The notes: generated by a model not told the origin, from the sequence alone. DNA of 64,000 nucleotides from Microbacterium sp. LKL04 (GCF_900102005.1 NZ_LT627736.1:2604001-2668000); one strand, 5' to 3'. Numbered from the stretch's first letter, positions 17,525-26,500 are shown. Numbers and translations: made by a program.

Positions 17525-17558
17525 CGCTGTTTCGTGCGAGAACTCAGAAAGCACACGC

Positions 17559-19724
17559 ATGCCCAAGAACAAGAAGCCGGCCGGCGGCCGCGCGCAGAAC
17601 TTCGAACCCCGCTACGGCAAGAAGACCTCGTACCAGGACGCGAAGCGTCGCCCCGGTCAGGCCTCCGCCGGAACCGCCGGCAGCAAGAGCCCCAAGCACC
17701 GCGGCTTCCGCGCCGCCGAGGAGTCGGCACCCGCCAAGGGCCGCTGGACCGAACAGGACCGCGCCGGCCGGGCAGAAGCCCGCGGCATCCGTTCGAACGC
17801 CCGCGGCGACCGCGGCTTCGACGACCGTCCCCGTCGCGACGCCGAGGGCGAGCGTCCGCGGTTCGATCGCGCTGAGCGCCCGCGCTTCGACCGTAATGAG
17901 CGTCCGCGTTTCGACCGTAGTGAGCGTCCTGCTCGGTCGTTCGATGACCGTCCGCGTCGTGATGACCGTTCGGAGCGTCCGCGTTTCGACCGTAGTGAGC
18001 GTCCGGCGCGCAGCTTCGACGACCGTCTGCGTCGGGATGACCGGACCGAGCGTCCGCGTTTCGATCGTGCCGGTGGCGCTGAGCGTCCGCGTTTCGACCG
18101 GAACGAGCGTCCGGCTCGGTCGTTCGATGACCGTCCGCGTCGCGATGACCGCACGGAGCGTCCGCGGTTCGACCGTGCCGGTGGCGCCGAGCGTCCGCGT
18201 TTCGACCGCACCGAGCGCCCCGCGCGAAGCTTCGATGACCGTCCGCGTCGTGATGACCGGACCGAGCGTCCGCGGTTTGATCGCAACGAGCGTCCCGCTC
18301 GTTCGTTCGATGACCGTCCCCGTCGTGATGACCGGGCTGAGCGTCCCCGTTTCGACCGCAGCGAGCGTCCGACCCGGTCGTTCGATGACCGCCCCCGCCG
18401 CGACGACCGCCCCCGTCGCGACGAGCGCGCGAACCGGTCGGATTGGAAGGCCGACGAGAAGTCGAAGGCGCACCAGGACCACGTCGACGTCGTGCACGAG
18501 CGGCTGCAGGCCGAAGCGGTGGATGCCGCGTCCGTCGAGCAGGCCTCGTTCGCTGACCTCGGCCTCGGCCAGAACATCGTCCGGACCCTCGAAGGCCTCG
18601 GCGCCACGAGCCCGTTCCCGATCCAGGCGGCCACCGTTCGCCCGATCCTCGACGGCCGTGACGTCCTCGCCCGTGGCCGCACCGGCTCGGGCAAGACGAT
18701 CGCCTTCGGTGCCCCGCTCGTCGAGCGCGTGCTGCGCGGTCAGGCCGGCAAGCGCCGCGCCTGGGGCCGCTCGCCGCAGGCTCTGATCCTCGCGCCGACG
18801 CGCGAGCTCGCGCTGCAGATCGACCGCACCGTGCAGGAGCTCGCGCAGAGCGTGGGCCTGTTCACGACGCAGGTCTACGGCGGCGTGCCGCAGGGCCGCC
18901 AGGTCGGCGCGCTCAAGAAGGGCGTCGACATCGTCATCGGCACCCCCGGCCGCATCGAGGACCTCGAGAAGCAGGGCAAACTCGACCTGTCGGAGGTCGG
19001 CATCGTCGTCCTCGACGAGGCGGACCACATGAGCGAGCTGGGCTTCCTCGAGCCGATGCAGCGCATCCTCCGGCTCGTGCAGGACGACGCGCAGAAGCTC
19101 CTCTTCTCGGCCACGCTCGACCGCGAGGTCGCCGCGCTCGTCGACGAGTTCCTCGTCGACCCGGCCGTCTACGAGGTCGCCGGCGAGACGCAGGAGACCA
19201 GCACGATCGACCACCGCGTGCTCGTGATCGACCACCGCGACAAGGCCGAGATCCTCACGTCGCTGGTCGACCGCGACGGCAAGACGCTCGTCTTCACCCG
19301 TACGCGCGCCTACTCCGAGATGCTCGTCGAGCAGTTCGAGGATGCCGGGATCGCCGCCGTCGCCCTCCACGGTGACCTGAACCAGGCCAAGCGCACGCGC
19401 AACCTGCAGCGCCTGACCGACGGCAAGGTGAACGTCCTCGTCGCGACCGATGTCGCGGCCCGCGGCATCCACGTCGACGACATCGACCTGGTCGTCCAGG
19501 CCGACGCGCCCGACGAGTACAAGACGTACACGCACCGCTCCGGCCGTACCGGTCGCGCGGGCCGCGCGGGCACGGTCGTCACCCTCATCACGCGTCAGCG
19601 CCGCCGTCGCATGACCGAGATGCTCGAGCGCGCTGAGATCGACGCGCCGTTCGACGAGGCGCGCGCCGGCGACGACGTGCTCGAAGAGATCACGGGTCGT
19701 CAGGCCTCGAACGTCGACGCCTGA
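17559..19724 (+). CDS. DEAD-box RNA helicase with long Arg/Asp-rich N-terminal repeat domain
   Basis: ATP-dependent RNA helicase of 721 residues. Residues 1-97 are basic (MPKNKKPAGGRAQNFEPRYG). Residues about 98-289 form a tandem RFDR/RSFDDR repeat. The helicase core follows: Q-motif FPIQAATV, Walker A ARGRTGSGKT, PTRELALQ, GTPGRIEDL, VVLDEADHM, FSATLD, ATDVAARGI and HRSGRTGRAGRAG. Family members act in ribosome assembly or RNA decay and cold adaptation. Upstream in-frame starts (to 17358) lie in the structured leader and lack conservation, so the ATG at 17559 is preferred. In most relatives the low-complexity region is at the C-terminus; here it is N-terminal. Confidence 0.93.
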   Translation: MPKNKKPAGGRAQNFEPRYGKKTSYQDAKRRPGQASAGTAGSKSPKHRGFRAAEESAPAKGRWTEQDRAGRAEARGIRSNARGDRGFDDRPRRDAEGERPRFDRAERPRFDRNERPRFDRSERPARSFDDRPRRDDRSERPRFDRSERPARSFDDRLRRDDRTERPRFDRAGGAERPRFDRNERPARSFDDRPRRDDRTERPRFDRAGGAERPRFDRTERPARSFDDRPRRDDRTERPRFDRNERPARSFDDRPRRDDRAERPRFDRSERPTRSFDDRPRRDDRPRRDERANRSDWKADEKSKAHQDHVDVVHERLQAEAVDAASVEQASFADLGLGQNIVRTLEGLGATSPFPIQAATVRPILDGRDVLARGRTGSGKTIAFGAPLVERVLRGQAGKRRAWGRSPQALILAPTRELALQIDRTVQELAQSVGLFTTQVYGGVPQGRQVGALKKGVDIVIGTPGRIEDLEKQGKLDLSEVGIVVLDEADHMSELGFLEPMQRILRLVQDDAQKLLFSATLDREVAALVDEFLVDPAVYEVAGETQETSTIDHRVLVIDHRDKAEILTSLVDRDGKTLVFTRTRAYSEMLVEQFEDAGIAAVALHGDLNQAKRTRNLQRLTDGKVNVLVATDVAARGIHVDDIDLVVQADAPDEYKTYTHRSGRTGRAGRAGTVVTLITRQRRRRMTEMLERAEIDAPFDEARAGDDVLEEITGRQASNVDA
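17850..18424 (+). repeat. In-frame tandem repeat encoding RFDR/RSFDDR units
   Basis: Codes for ten ERPRFDR heptads and six RSFDDR elements, alternating in a pattern close to ERPRFDRxERPARSFDDRPRRDD. DNA copies are nearly identical (GAGCGTCCGCGTTTCGA recurs), so copy number is likely to vary between strains. It should not be mistaken for a CRISPR array: the unit is in frame, protein-coding and without spacers. Confidence 0.9.
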
Positions 19725-19746
19725 GATCGCTCACTAGGGTGGGCGG

Positions 19747-20172
19747 ATGCCGGTTGTCATCCGCCCCCTCGGTGATCCCGACGTCGAGCAGGTCGTGTCG
19801 CTCTGGCACGCGTGCGGTCTGACGCGTCCCTGGAACGATCCGCACCGCGACATCGCACGTGCGCGCGCCGTCTGGCCCGACCTCTTGCTCGTCGCGGCCG
19901 ACGGCGATCGCGTCGTCGGCTCGGTCATGGCCGGCTACGACGGCCACCGGGGTTGGCTGTACTACCTCGCGACCGACCCGGACCGCCGTGGCGAGGGCAT
20001 CGGAAGGATGCTGGTCGCCGAGGCGGAGCGCCGACTCGAGGCGCTCGGCTGCCCGAAGGTGATGCTCATGGTCCGCGAGGGGAACGACGCCGTCGCGGAG
20101 TTCTACGACACCCTCGGCTATGCCCGCGACGCGACCTCGGTCCTCGGCAAGCGCCTGATCCCCGACGGCTGA
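19747..20172 (+). CDS. GNAT acetyltransferase, YpeA-like
   Basis: A 141-residue Gcn5-related N-acetyltransferase using acetyl-CoA. The acetyl-CoA loop is visible as YLATDPDRRGEGIGRMLV (about 76-93, R-x-x-G-x-G/A type), followed by the C-terminal VREGNDAVAEFYDTLGYARD. The whole resembles the YpeA group, whose substrate is not established. TAGGGT (19735-19740) ends six bases before the ATG, so it is probably leaderless. It ends 1 base from the convergent radical SAM stop. Confidence 0.88.
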   Translation: MPVVIRPLGDPDVEQVVSLWHACGLTRPWNDPHRDIARARAVWPDLLLVAADGDRVVGSVMAGYDGHRGWLYYLATDPDRRGEGIGRMLVAEAERRLEALGCPKVMLMVREGNDAVAEFYDTLGYARDATSVLGKRLIPDG

Positions 20173-20173
20173 G

Positions 20174-21250
20174 TCAGAACAGCATCGCGGATGCCTGTTC
20201 CCGGGTCGCGGTCTTCATGACCGGCCCCGTGGTCCGCACCGGACCCATCCCGCGCGGCGGGACGTCTTCTTCCTCGAGTCGGCCGTGCAGGCCGTGTCGC
20301 CGCAGCAGCGGACGCACGCGCGCCGACAGCCACGAGCGGTAGCCCTTCGGCGCCGACACGGCGGCGCCCGGGTACAGGCCACGGTAGGCCGGCACGAGGT
20401 CCGGGCACTCCCGCTCGAGCCATTGCCAGAACCACTCCTTCGCGCCCGGGCGCAGGTGCAGCGCCCCGAAGACGACCCGACGTGCTCCGGATGCCGCGAT
20501 CCGCGCAATCGCATCGTCGAGGACGTCGATCCCATCGGTCAGGTGCGGGACGATCGGCATGAGGAAGACGGTCACCGAGAAGCCGGCATCCGTTGCGGCC
20601 TTCACCGTGTCGAGCCGTGCCTGGAACGACGGGGCTCCCGGTTCGAGGAGCTGCCGCAGCGGTTCGTGGGGGATTGCGATCGACATGGCGATATGGATCG
20701 GGACGTGGGTCGCGGCATCCGTCAGCAAGGGAAGATCGCGGCGCAGCAGCGTGCCCTTCGTCAGGATCGAGAACGGTGTGCCACTGGACGTCAGTGCGTC
20801 GATGATGCCGGGCATCAGCTTGTAGCGCCCCTCAGCGCGCTGGTACGGATCCGTGTTCGTCCCGAGGGCGACAGGTTCGTGTCGCCACGACGGCTTGGCG
20901 AGCTCGCGCGCGAGCACCTCTGCGACGTTCACCTTGACGACGATCTGAGAATCGAAATCGGCACCTGCATCGAGGTCGAGGTACGTGTGCGTCTGACGAG
21001 CGAAGCAGTAGGCACATGCATGTTGGCAGCCTCGATACGGGTTCACCGTCCACGAGAACGGCATCGCCGACCCGCTCGGCACGTGGTTGAGCGCCGACTT
21101 CGCGACGACCTCGTGGAAGGTCATCCCGGCGAACTCCGGCGTGGCGACCGATCGGACGAGGCCGCCCATCGACTCGAGTCCGGGCAGGGCCGCGTCGTCG
21201 ACCGCCGAGATGTCCTGTCCCTGCCATCGCATCGACCCATTCGAACACAT
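20174..21250 (-). CDS. Radical SAM protein, Rv2578c family
   Basis: A 358-residue radical S-adenosylmethionine enzyme of the actinobacterial Rv2578c type. The 4Fe-4S cluster motif is GCQHACAYCFARQTH (about 74-88, CxxxCxxC). Downstream are the SAM/fold elements ALGTNTDPYQRAEGRYKLM, SILTKGTLLRRDLPLL and the beta strand VTVFLMPIVPHL. The reaction and substrate are unknown. The ATG at 21250 is supported by TTAGAT six bases upstream; an inner ATG at 21232 (MRWQGQ) is the alternative. It is divergent from the VanY-like gene. Confidence 0.9.
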   Translation of the reverse strand: MCSNGSMRWQGQDISAVDDAALPGLESMGGLVRSVATPEFAGMTFHEVVAKSALNHVPSGSAMPFSWTVNPYRGCQHACAYCFARQTHTYLDLDAGADFDSQIVVKVNVAEVLARELAKPSWRHEPVALGTNTDPYQRAEGRYKLMPGIIDALTSSGTPFSILTKGTLLRRDLPLLTDAATHVPIHIAMSIAIPHEPLRQLLEPGAPSFQARLDTVKAATDAGFSVTVFLMPIVPHLTDGIDVLDDAIARIAASGARRVVFGALHLRPGAKEWFWQWLERECPDLVPAYRGLYPGAAVSAPKGYRSWLSARVRPLLRRHGLHGRLEEEDVPPRGMGPVRTTGPVMKTATREQASAMLF

Positions 21251-21327
21251 CTACTAATCTAAGTCAACGACACGCGCGGGTGATTCGAACATCACGGACT
21301 CCGGTGGCCTCCTGGAAGACTGGCCAG

Positions 21328-22287
21328 GTGTCCGAGTCGAGGAGCGCCGTCCGGCGAAGAGTACTCCGTCGTCGACGGCAGCGCCGGGCCCTCGTCCTCC
21401 TCACGCTCGCGACGGCCGTCGTGGTGACTCTCGTCATCGTGCTGTCGCGCGCTTTCGCACCCGACGAGGCGGTCGCGGAACCGGCATCCGATCCTGCCGC
21501 TGTCGCGTCGTCCCCGGCGGCTTCACCCGTCACCGAACCCACGGCCGAACCCGTCGACGAGCCCACGCCGATCTGCGAGACGGAAGCCGTGACCACCGCG
21601 CTCGCGACCGGCTCCGACGGCGATGTGATCGCCGCCTTCGGAGGAGCCGAGCCCTTCCGCGCCGCCGTCGCCGACGGCTCGGCGCCCTGCATCGACCTGC
21701 ACGAGGCGGGGCGCGTCTGGGTAGTCGCGAACAAGCGGCATCCGTTGAATCCAATCGACCACTGGCCGACACCTCAAGCCCGGCCGCAGGAGCTGCGGAT
21801 CGTCGCGGGCGGCTGGTTGCTCGACCAGACGGCCGCAGCGCTCGATGAGCTCGCGATCGACCTCGCCGCGGCGGGTGCTGGGAACATCGGCGTCAGCAGC
21901 GGTTTTCGCCCCTACGACAACCAGGTCGAGACCTACAACCGCCATGTCGCGAACCGTGGGAAGGCGGCGGCCGACCTGCGCAGCGCGCGCCCGGGGCACA
22001 GCGAGCACCAGACGGGACTCGCCGTCGACGTGGTCGCGTGCGACGCCGGGTGCGGCGACCACGACGGCTTCGGCGGGACGCCGCAGTCGGACTGGATCGT
22101 CGAGAACGCGTGGCGCTACGGATTCATCGTCCGCTACGAAGAGGGTCACACCGGCACGACCGGGTATTCGGCCGAACCCTGGCATCTGCGCTTCATCGGC
22201 CGAGAACTCGCCGCCGCCTATGCGGACGGCGGGTTCCGGACACTCGAGGAATTCTTCGGGCTCGAGCCCGCCCCTGACTACGACTGA
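21328..22287 (+). CDS. Membrane-anchored D-alanyl-D-alanine carboxypeptidase, VanY/M15B family
   Basis: Zinc peptidase trimming D-Ala from peptidoglycan stem peptides outside the membrane. It has about 319 residues: a very basic N-terminus (RRRVLRRRRQRR), one signal-anchor helix (about 26-46), an Ala/Pro/Glu spacer, then the catalytic domain with SSGFRPYDNQVETYNRHV, the zinc motif RPGHSEHQTGLAVDVVAC (H-x6-D) and EPWHLRFIG (second metal His). A Cys-x3-Cys pair (CDAGCGDHDG) may form a disulfide. I choose the GTG at 21328, which has GGAAG nine bases upstream, over a GTG at 21280 that has none. Confidence 0.88.
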   Translation: MSESRSAVRRRVLRRRRQRRALVLLTLATAVVVTLVIVLSRAFAPDEAVAEPASDPAAVASSPAASPVTEPTAEPVDEPTPICETEAVTTALATGSDGDVIAAFGGAEPFRAAVADGSAPCIDLHEAGRVWVVANKRHPLNPIDHWPTPQARPQELRIVAGGWLLDQTAAALDELAIDLAAAGAGNIGVSSGFRPYDNQVETYNRHVANRGKAAADLRSARPGHSEHQTGLAVDVVACDAGCGDHDGFGGTPQSDWIVENAWRYGFIVRYEEGHTGTTGYSAEPWHLRFIGRELAAAYADGGFRTLEEFFGLEPAPDYD

Positions 22288-22381
22288 GGGCGCGGCACTC
22301 AGTCGCGCCCGCCCTGGCATTCGATCCCACGACGCGCGTACAGTGAACGGTGGCGACGCCGCCCACGAGCGCAGCGTCGCG

Positions 22382-22407
22382 CGTGTGTGAAAGCCGTGTG
22401 TGAAAGC
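22382..22407 (+). repeat. Perfect 13-bp tandem duplication in a leader
   Basis: CGTGTGTGAAAGC occurs twice back to back, 22 bases before the acyl-CoA dehydrogenase start. It could be a simple replication duplication or a pair of protein sites. No inverted symmetry is visible in the unit. Confidence 0.8.
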
Positions 22408-22429
22408 ACAGACACGAAGGGGGCCGCGC

Positions 22430-23593
22430 ATGGAGCGGAACATCTACGAAGAGGACCACGAAGCGTTCCGCGACGTCGTCAAGGAGTTCGTCAAGCGGTA
22501 CGTCACGAACGAGAAGCGCGAACAGTGGGATGCCGCCGGCGAGATCGACCGCGCGACGATGCTCGCGGCGGGCGAGGCGGGCGTCATCGGCCTGAGCGTC
22601 CCCGAGGAGTTCGGCGGCGCGGGCATGCTGCAGGACTACCGCTTCCGCACGGTCGTGAACGAGGAGATCATCCGTGCCGGAGCGGGCTCGCTCGCCGGCG
22701 CTTTCGGCATCCAGGACGACCTCGCCGTGCCGTACCTCGTGCACATGGGCACCCAGGAGCAGAAGGAAACCTGGCTGCCGCGCATGGCGACCGGTGAGAT
22801 CATCGGCGCGCTCGCGATGACCGAGCCCGGCGCCGGCTCCGACCTCCGTGGCATCTCGACCACCGCGAAGAAGACCGACGGCGGCTACATCGTCAACGGC
22901 GCGAAGACGTTCATCTCCTCCGGCGCGACAGCCGACATCTTCGTCGTCTTCGTCAAGACGGGCGAGGGCAACCGTCCGGACGCCTTCTCGCTGCTGCTGC
23001 TCGAGGCCGACATGGCCGGGTTCGACCACGGCAAGAAGCTGCACAAGATGGGCTTCCACGGGCACGACACGGCGGAGCTCAGCTTCACCGACGTCTTCGT
23101 CCCCGACGCCAATCTCATCGGGGGCGAGGAGGGCAAGGGCTTCGTCCAGCTGATGATGAACCTGCCCCTCGAGCGCCTGTCGATCGGTGTCGCGGGCGCG
23201 GCCGCCGCGCAAGCCGGCGTCGAATGGACGATCGCCTACACGAAGGACCGCGAGGCGTTCGGCCAGCGGATCATCGACTTCCAGAACACGCGCTTCGCGA
23301 TGGCCGACCTCGTCACGACGGTCGACGTCATGTGGGCCTACATCGACCGGGCGATCACGCTGTACGGCGAGAACAAGCTCTCGGCGGAGGATGCCGCCCA
23401 GGTCAAGTTCTGGGCCACCGAGCGCGAGTGGGAGGTGCTCGACGCCTGCGTCCAGCTGCACGGCGGCTACGGCTACATCATGGAGTACCCGATCGCGCGC
23501 GCCTTCCTCGATGCTCGCGTCCACCGCATCTACGGCGGCACGAACGAGATCATGCGCGACATCGTCTCGCGCCGGATCGCCGGCAAGCGCTGA
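22430..23593 (+). CDS. Acyl-CoA dehydrogenase, LCAD-like
   Basis: FAD enzyme introducing the alpha-beta double bond in acyl-CoA, first step of beta-oxidation. It has 387 residues. FAD/substrate segments are AMTEPGAGSDLRGI (about 128-141) and GGYIVNGAKTFISSG, with the C-terminal LHGGYGYIMEYPIARAF and IYGGTNEIMRD. The position used by MCAD for the catalytic Glu is Gly here (YGGT), as in LCAD and isovaleryl-CoA dehydrogenases, which place it in helix G; the Glu of AGVEWTIAYTK is the candidate. The ATG at 22430 has GAAGGGGG upstream and matches the family start, so the longer frame is rejected. Confidence 0.93.
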   Translation: MERNIYEEDHEAFRDVVKEFVKRYVTNEKREQWDAAGEIDRATMLAAGEAGVIGLSVPEEFGGAGMLQDYRFRTVVNEEIIRAGAGSLAGAFGIQDDLAVPYLVHMGTQEQKETWLPRMATGEIIGALAMTEPGAGSDLRGISTTAKKTDGGYIVNGAKTFISSGATADIFVVFVKTGEGNRPDAFSLLLLEADMAGFDHGKKLHKMGFHGHDTAELSFTDVFVPDANLIGGEEGKGFVQLMMNLPLERLSIGVAGAAAAQAGVEWTIAYTKDREAFGQRIIDFQNTRFAMADLVTTVDVMWAYIDRAITLYGENKLSAEDAAQVKFWATEREWEVLDACVQLHGGYGYIMEYPIARAFLDARVHRIYGGTNEIMRDIVSRRIAGKR

Positions 23594-23602
23594 CCACACG
23601 AC

Positions 23603-23661
23603 CCGAGGTCCCGATCGGGCCGGAAACGATGCGACGTTTCCCGGCCCGATCGGGACCTCGG
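23603..23661. terminator. Very long bidirectional hairpin between convergent genes
   Basis: Left arm 23603-23628 (26 bases) is complementary to right arm 23635-23661 (27 bases) with a single unpaired G and a 6-base loop. The arms end in CCGAGGTCCCGATCGGG and CCCGATCGGGACCTCGG. It occupies almost the whole 73-base gap between the acyl-CoA dehydrogenase and the saccharopine-dehydrogenase-like gene, so it can end both transcripts. Confidence 0.75.
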
Positions 23662-23666
23662 TCGCG

Positions 23667-24911
23667 TCAGGCCTCGGACGGAACGGGATGCGGCTGCTCC
23701 CGCATGCCCCAGGGCGAGCCGTAGCCCTCGGGCTTCGGCGCGGCGAGCAGGTCGAGGAACGGCTTCGCGTCGAACGCCTCGGGGCCGAGCACGCCCGTGC
23801 CCGACCAGGTGCCGCGGGCGAGGAGCTCGAGCGCGATGACGGGGTTGATCGCGGTCTGCCAGACGACGGCCTGCGAGTTGTCCTCGCGCATCGTCTGCTC
23901 GTTGTCAGCCACGTGGTATAGGTACGTCGAGCGCGGCTGCCCGTCCTTGCCGGTGCCTGTCACCCACACGCCCGCGCAGGTCTTGCCGCTCATCCTGTCG
24001 CCGATCGTGGCGGGGTCGGGAAGGGCCGCCGCCACGACGTCGCGCGGCGAGACCTGTACCCCCTTCACCGTCAGCGGGTCAGTCTTGTCGAGGCCGAGCT
24101 TGTTGAGCACCCGCAGCACCTCGATGAACTCGTCGCCGAGGCCGTACTTGAATGTCACGCGCTTGGCCTTGGTCCACCGCGGCATGAGGAGCACCTCCTC
24201 ATGCTCGACGTTGACGCATTCGACCGGCCCGATCCCCTCGGGGAAGTCGAACACCTCCGGCTCGCTGAACGGCTCGGTGACGTACCAGCCCTTCCCCTCC
24301 TCGTAGATCACGGGCGGGTTCAGGCACTCCTCGATCGTCGTCCAGATCGAGAACGACGGCGCGAAGTCGTAGCCGGCGACGACGAGGTTCGCCCCGTCGC
24401 GGACGCCGAGCTCGTCGATCTCGTCGAACAGCTCGTCCTCGGCGTAGCGGGCGAACACGTCCGACAGGCCCGGCTCGACGCCGATCCCGACGAGCGCCAG
24501 GCGCCCGGCATCCTGCCACTCCTGCTCCTTCGCGAACTGCGCGTCGCCGAGCTTCACGCCCACCTTCTCGTAGGGGCGCTCCCGATGCCGCTGCGACAGG
24601 CTCATGGCCATGTCGAGGTACGTCGCCCCGGCCGCGAACGCGCCGTCGAAGATCGGCATGACGAACCGGGGGTCGACGGCGTTCAGCACGTGGGTGGCGG
24701 AGTGCTCGCGGACGAGGGATGCCACGGACTCCGCGCTCGAGGCATCCACCTGCGCGGCCACGAAGCGCTCGTCGCCGAGCTCCTCCACGAGCGCCTGCGG
24801 GCGGGCCGGGTCGTAATCGGCGATGACGACGGCCTCGAAGAAGTCGCGGCGGCGGAGGATGCGGGCGGCAGCACTGCCGACACCGCCAGCGCCGATGATG
24901 AGGATGCGCAT
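23667..24911 (-). CDS. Saccharopine dehydrogenase family protein (lysine-6-dehydrogenase-like)
   Basis: A 414-residue NAD(P)-dependent oxidoreductase. It begins with a Rossmann dinucleotide motif IIGAGGVGSAAARILRRRD (about 4-22). The middle NAVDPRFVMPIFDGAFAAGATYLDMAM and the catalytic-domain stretch GVEPGLSDVFARYA are typical of saccharopine dehydrogenase C-terminal proteins. Related enzymes act on lysine, saccharopine or carboxynorspermidine; the substrate here is unknown. GAAAGGAA precedes the ATG. It lies 22 bases downstream of the amino-acid permease gene, so the pair probably imports and oxidises one amino acid or polyamine. Confidence 0.85.
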   Translation of the reverse strand: MRILIIGAGGVGSAAARILRRRDFFEAVVIADYDPARPQALVEELGDERFVAAQVDASSAESVASLVREHSATHVLNAVDPRFVMPIFDGAFAAGATYLDMAMSLSQRHRERPYEKVGVKLGDAQFAKEQEWQDAGRLALVGIGVEPGLSDVFARYAEDELFDEIDELGVRDGANLVVAGYDFAPSFSIWTTIEECLNPPVIYEEGKGWYVTEPFSEPEVFDFPEGIGPVECVNVEHEEVLLMPRWTKAKRVTFKYGLGDEFIEVLRVLNKLGLDKTDPLTVKGVQVSPRDVVAAALPDPATIGDRMSGKTCAGVWVTGTGKDGQPRSTYLYHVADNEQTMREDNSQAVVWQTAINPVIALELLARGTWSGTGVLGPEAFDAKPFLDLLAAPKPEGYGSPWGMREQPHPVPSEA

Positions 24912-24933
24912 GCGGGAGGTTCCTTTCGGGCGG

Positions 24934-26478
24934 TCAGATGCCGCCGTCGATCGAACGGGGGAGCGAGCTGGTGTCGTCGGGGACGAGGACGGGGGTGTCG
25001 CGGTTGAGGCTCTCGCCACGGAAGAAGCGCTTGGCCCGGGGGAAGAAGAACCAGACGACCATGAGGACCACGCCCAGCGCGAGCGCCCCGATGCCGACGA
25101 CGAACGTCGAGCCGATCCCGAGCAGCGTGCCGTAGTAGCTGTAGTCGGGAGCGAGCATGTCGATCGCCGACTGGACGAACGCGTAGGTGAGCATGAGTGC
25201 GCCGATGAGCGGGAACAGCCCCTTGAAGAAGAAGTCGCGCGCGGAGCGGAACAGGTCGGCGCGGAAGTACCAGACGCACGCGTACCCCGTGAGGGCGTAG
25301 TAGAAGGCGATCGCGAGGCCGAGGGAGAGGATCGTGTCCTGCAGGATCGCATCGCTGATCGTCGTCATGACGACGTAGTAGACAATCGCGACGACGCCCA
25401 TGACGAGCGTCGAGAACGAGGGCGTCCGGTAGTCGGGGTGGACGTCCTTGAACTTGGCGGGGAGCGCCCGGTAGACGCCCATCGCGAGGGTGCCGCGCGC
25501 CGTCGGGAGGATCGTCGTCTGCGTCGACGACACCGCCGAGATGAGCACGGCGACCACGAGCAGCCAGCCCCACGGCCCGAGGAGACCGTCGCGGATGCCG
25601 AGGAAGAAGTCGTCGGCGTTCTCGGGGTTGCCGAGCCCACCCCCCTCCTCGCCGAGGCCCGCGTACATCATCGCCGCGATCGTCACCGAGACGTAGGTGA
25701 CGAGGAGGAGGACGCAGGTCAGCAGCGCGGCCAACCCCGGGATGCGCTTGGGGTCCTTCGTCTCCTCGTTGAGGGCGAGGCACGTGTCCCAGCCCCAGTA
25801 GATGAAGATCGCGAGCAGGATCGCCTCGACGAACCCGCCCCAGTCGCCGAACGCGAACGGGTTGAGCCATTCCCAGCTGAAGGGCGTCGCGTCCGGTGCG
25901 CCCCCCGTGAAGAACTGCGTGAGGGCGGCGATCACGAAGATGATGAGGGCGAGGTACTGGATGCCGAGCAGCACGTTCTGGATGCGCTCGCCGATCTCGA
26001 CGCCGCGCCACGAAATCCAGGTCATCGCCGCGATGAAGGCGACGGCCACCAGGATGATCCGCCAGTCGTTCTGCTCCTCGAACTCCTGCCCGAGGAGAGC
26101 CCAGAAGTAGACCGAACCGACCTGAGCGAGGTTGGCGAGCACGATCATTCCGGCGATCGCGACGCCCCAGCCGCCCATCCACCCCACCCACGGTCCGAAC
26201 GCCTTCGTCGCCCATGTGAACGCCGTCCCGCAATCGGGGACGGCGTTGTTGAGCTCGCGGTAGGCGAAGGCGATGAGCAGCATCGGGACGAACGCGATCA
26301 CGAACGCGATCGGCGCCTGCCCTCCCACGGCCAGGACGACGTAGCCGAGCGTCGCGACGAGCGAATACACCGGCGCGGTCGAGGCGAGGCCGATGACGGT
26401 CGACCCCCACAGGCCGAGCGTACCGGTGGCGAGACCCTTGCCGTCCGGCCGGGTCAGGTGAACGGGTGTCGTGGTCAC
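24934..26478 (-). CDS. APC-superfamily amino acid permease
   Basis: A 514-residue plasma-membrane transporter with about 12-14 helices. The signature first helix is GLWGSTVIGLASTAPVYSL, followed by the conserved PDCGTAFTWATKAFGPWVGWMGGW, which is typical of the amino acid-polyamine-organocation superfamily. The GTG start has a perfect AGGAGG Shine-Dalgarno six bases upstream. A GC-rich hairpin at 26501-26523 sits immediately before that site. It is co-transcribed with the saccharopine-dehydrogenase-like gene. Substrate probably lysine or a related amine, by context only. Confidence 0.9.
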   Translation of the reverse strand: MTTTPVHLTRPDGKGLATGTLGLWGSTVIGLASTAPVYSLVATLGYVVLAVGGQAPIAFVIAFVPMLLIAFAYRELNNAVPDCGTAFTWATKAFGPWVGWMGGWGVAIAGMIVLANLAQVGSVYFWALLGQEFEEQNDWRIILVAVAFIAAMTWISWRGVEIGERIQNVLLGIQYLALIIFVIAALTQFFTGGAPDATPFSWEWLNPFAFGDWGGFVEAILLAIFIYWGWDTCLALNEETKDPKRIPGLAALLTCVLLLVTYVSVTIAAMMYAGLGEEGGGLGNPENADDFFLGIRDGLLGPWGWLLVVAVLISAVSSTQTTILPTARGTLAMGVYRALPAKFKDVHPDYRTPSFSTLVMGVVAIVYYVVMTTISDAILQDTILSLGLAIAFYYALTGYACVWYFRADLFRSARDFFFKGLFPLIGALMLTYAFVQSAIDMLAPDYSYYGTLLGIGSTFVVGIGALALGVVLMVVWFFFPRAKRFFRGESLNRDTPVLVPDDTSSLPRSIDGGI

Positions 26479-26500
26479 GCGGGCCTCCTCAGAAACGCGA

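Noticed and set aside
17850..18424. Possible CRISPR array
   Set aside because: Units are in frame, contiguous and protein-coding, without unique spacers or cas genes.
17544..19535. Minus-strand frame of 663 codons with regular Thr/Arg/Leu repeats
   Set aside because: The repeats are the reverse reading of the RFDR-coding DNA; no independent support.
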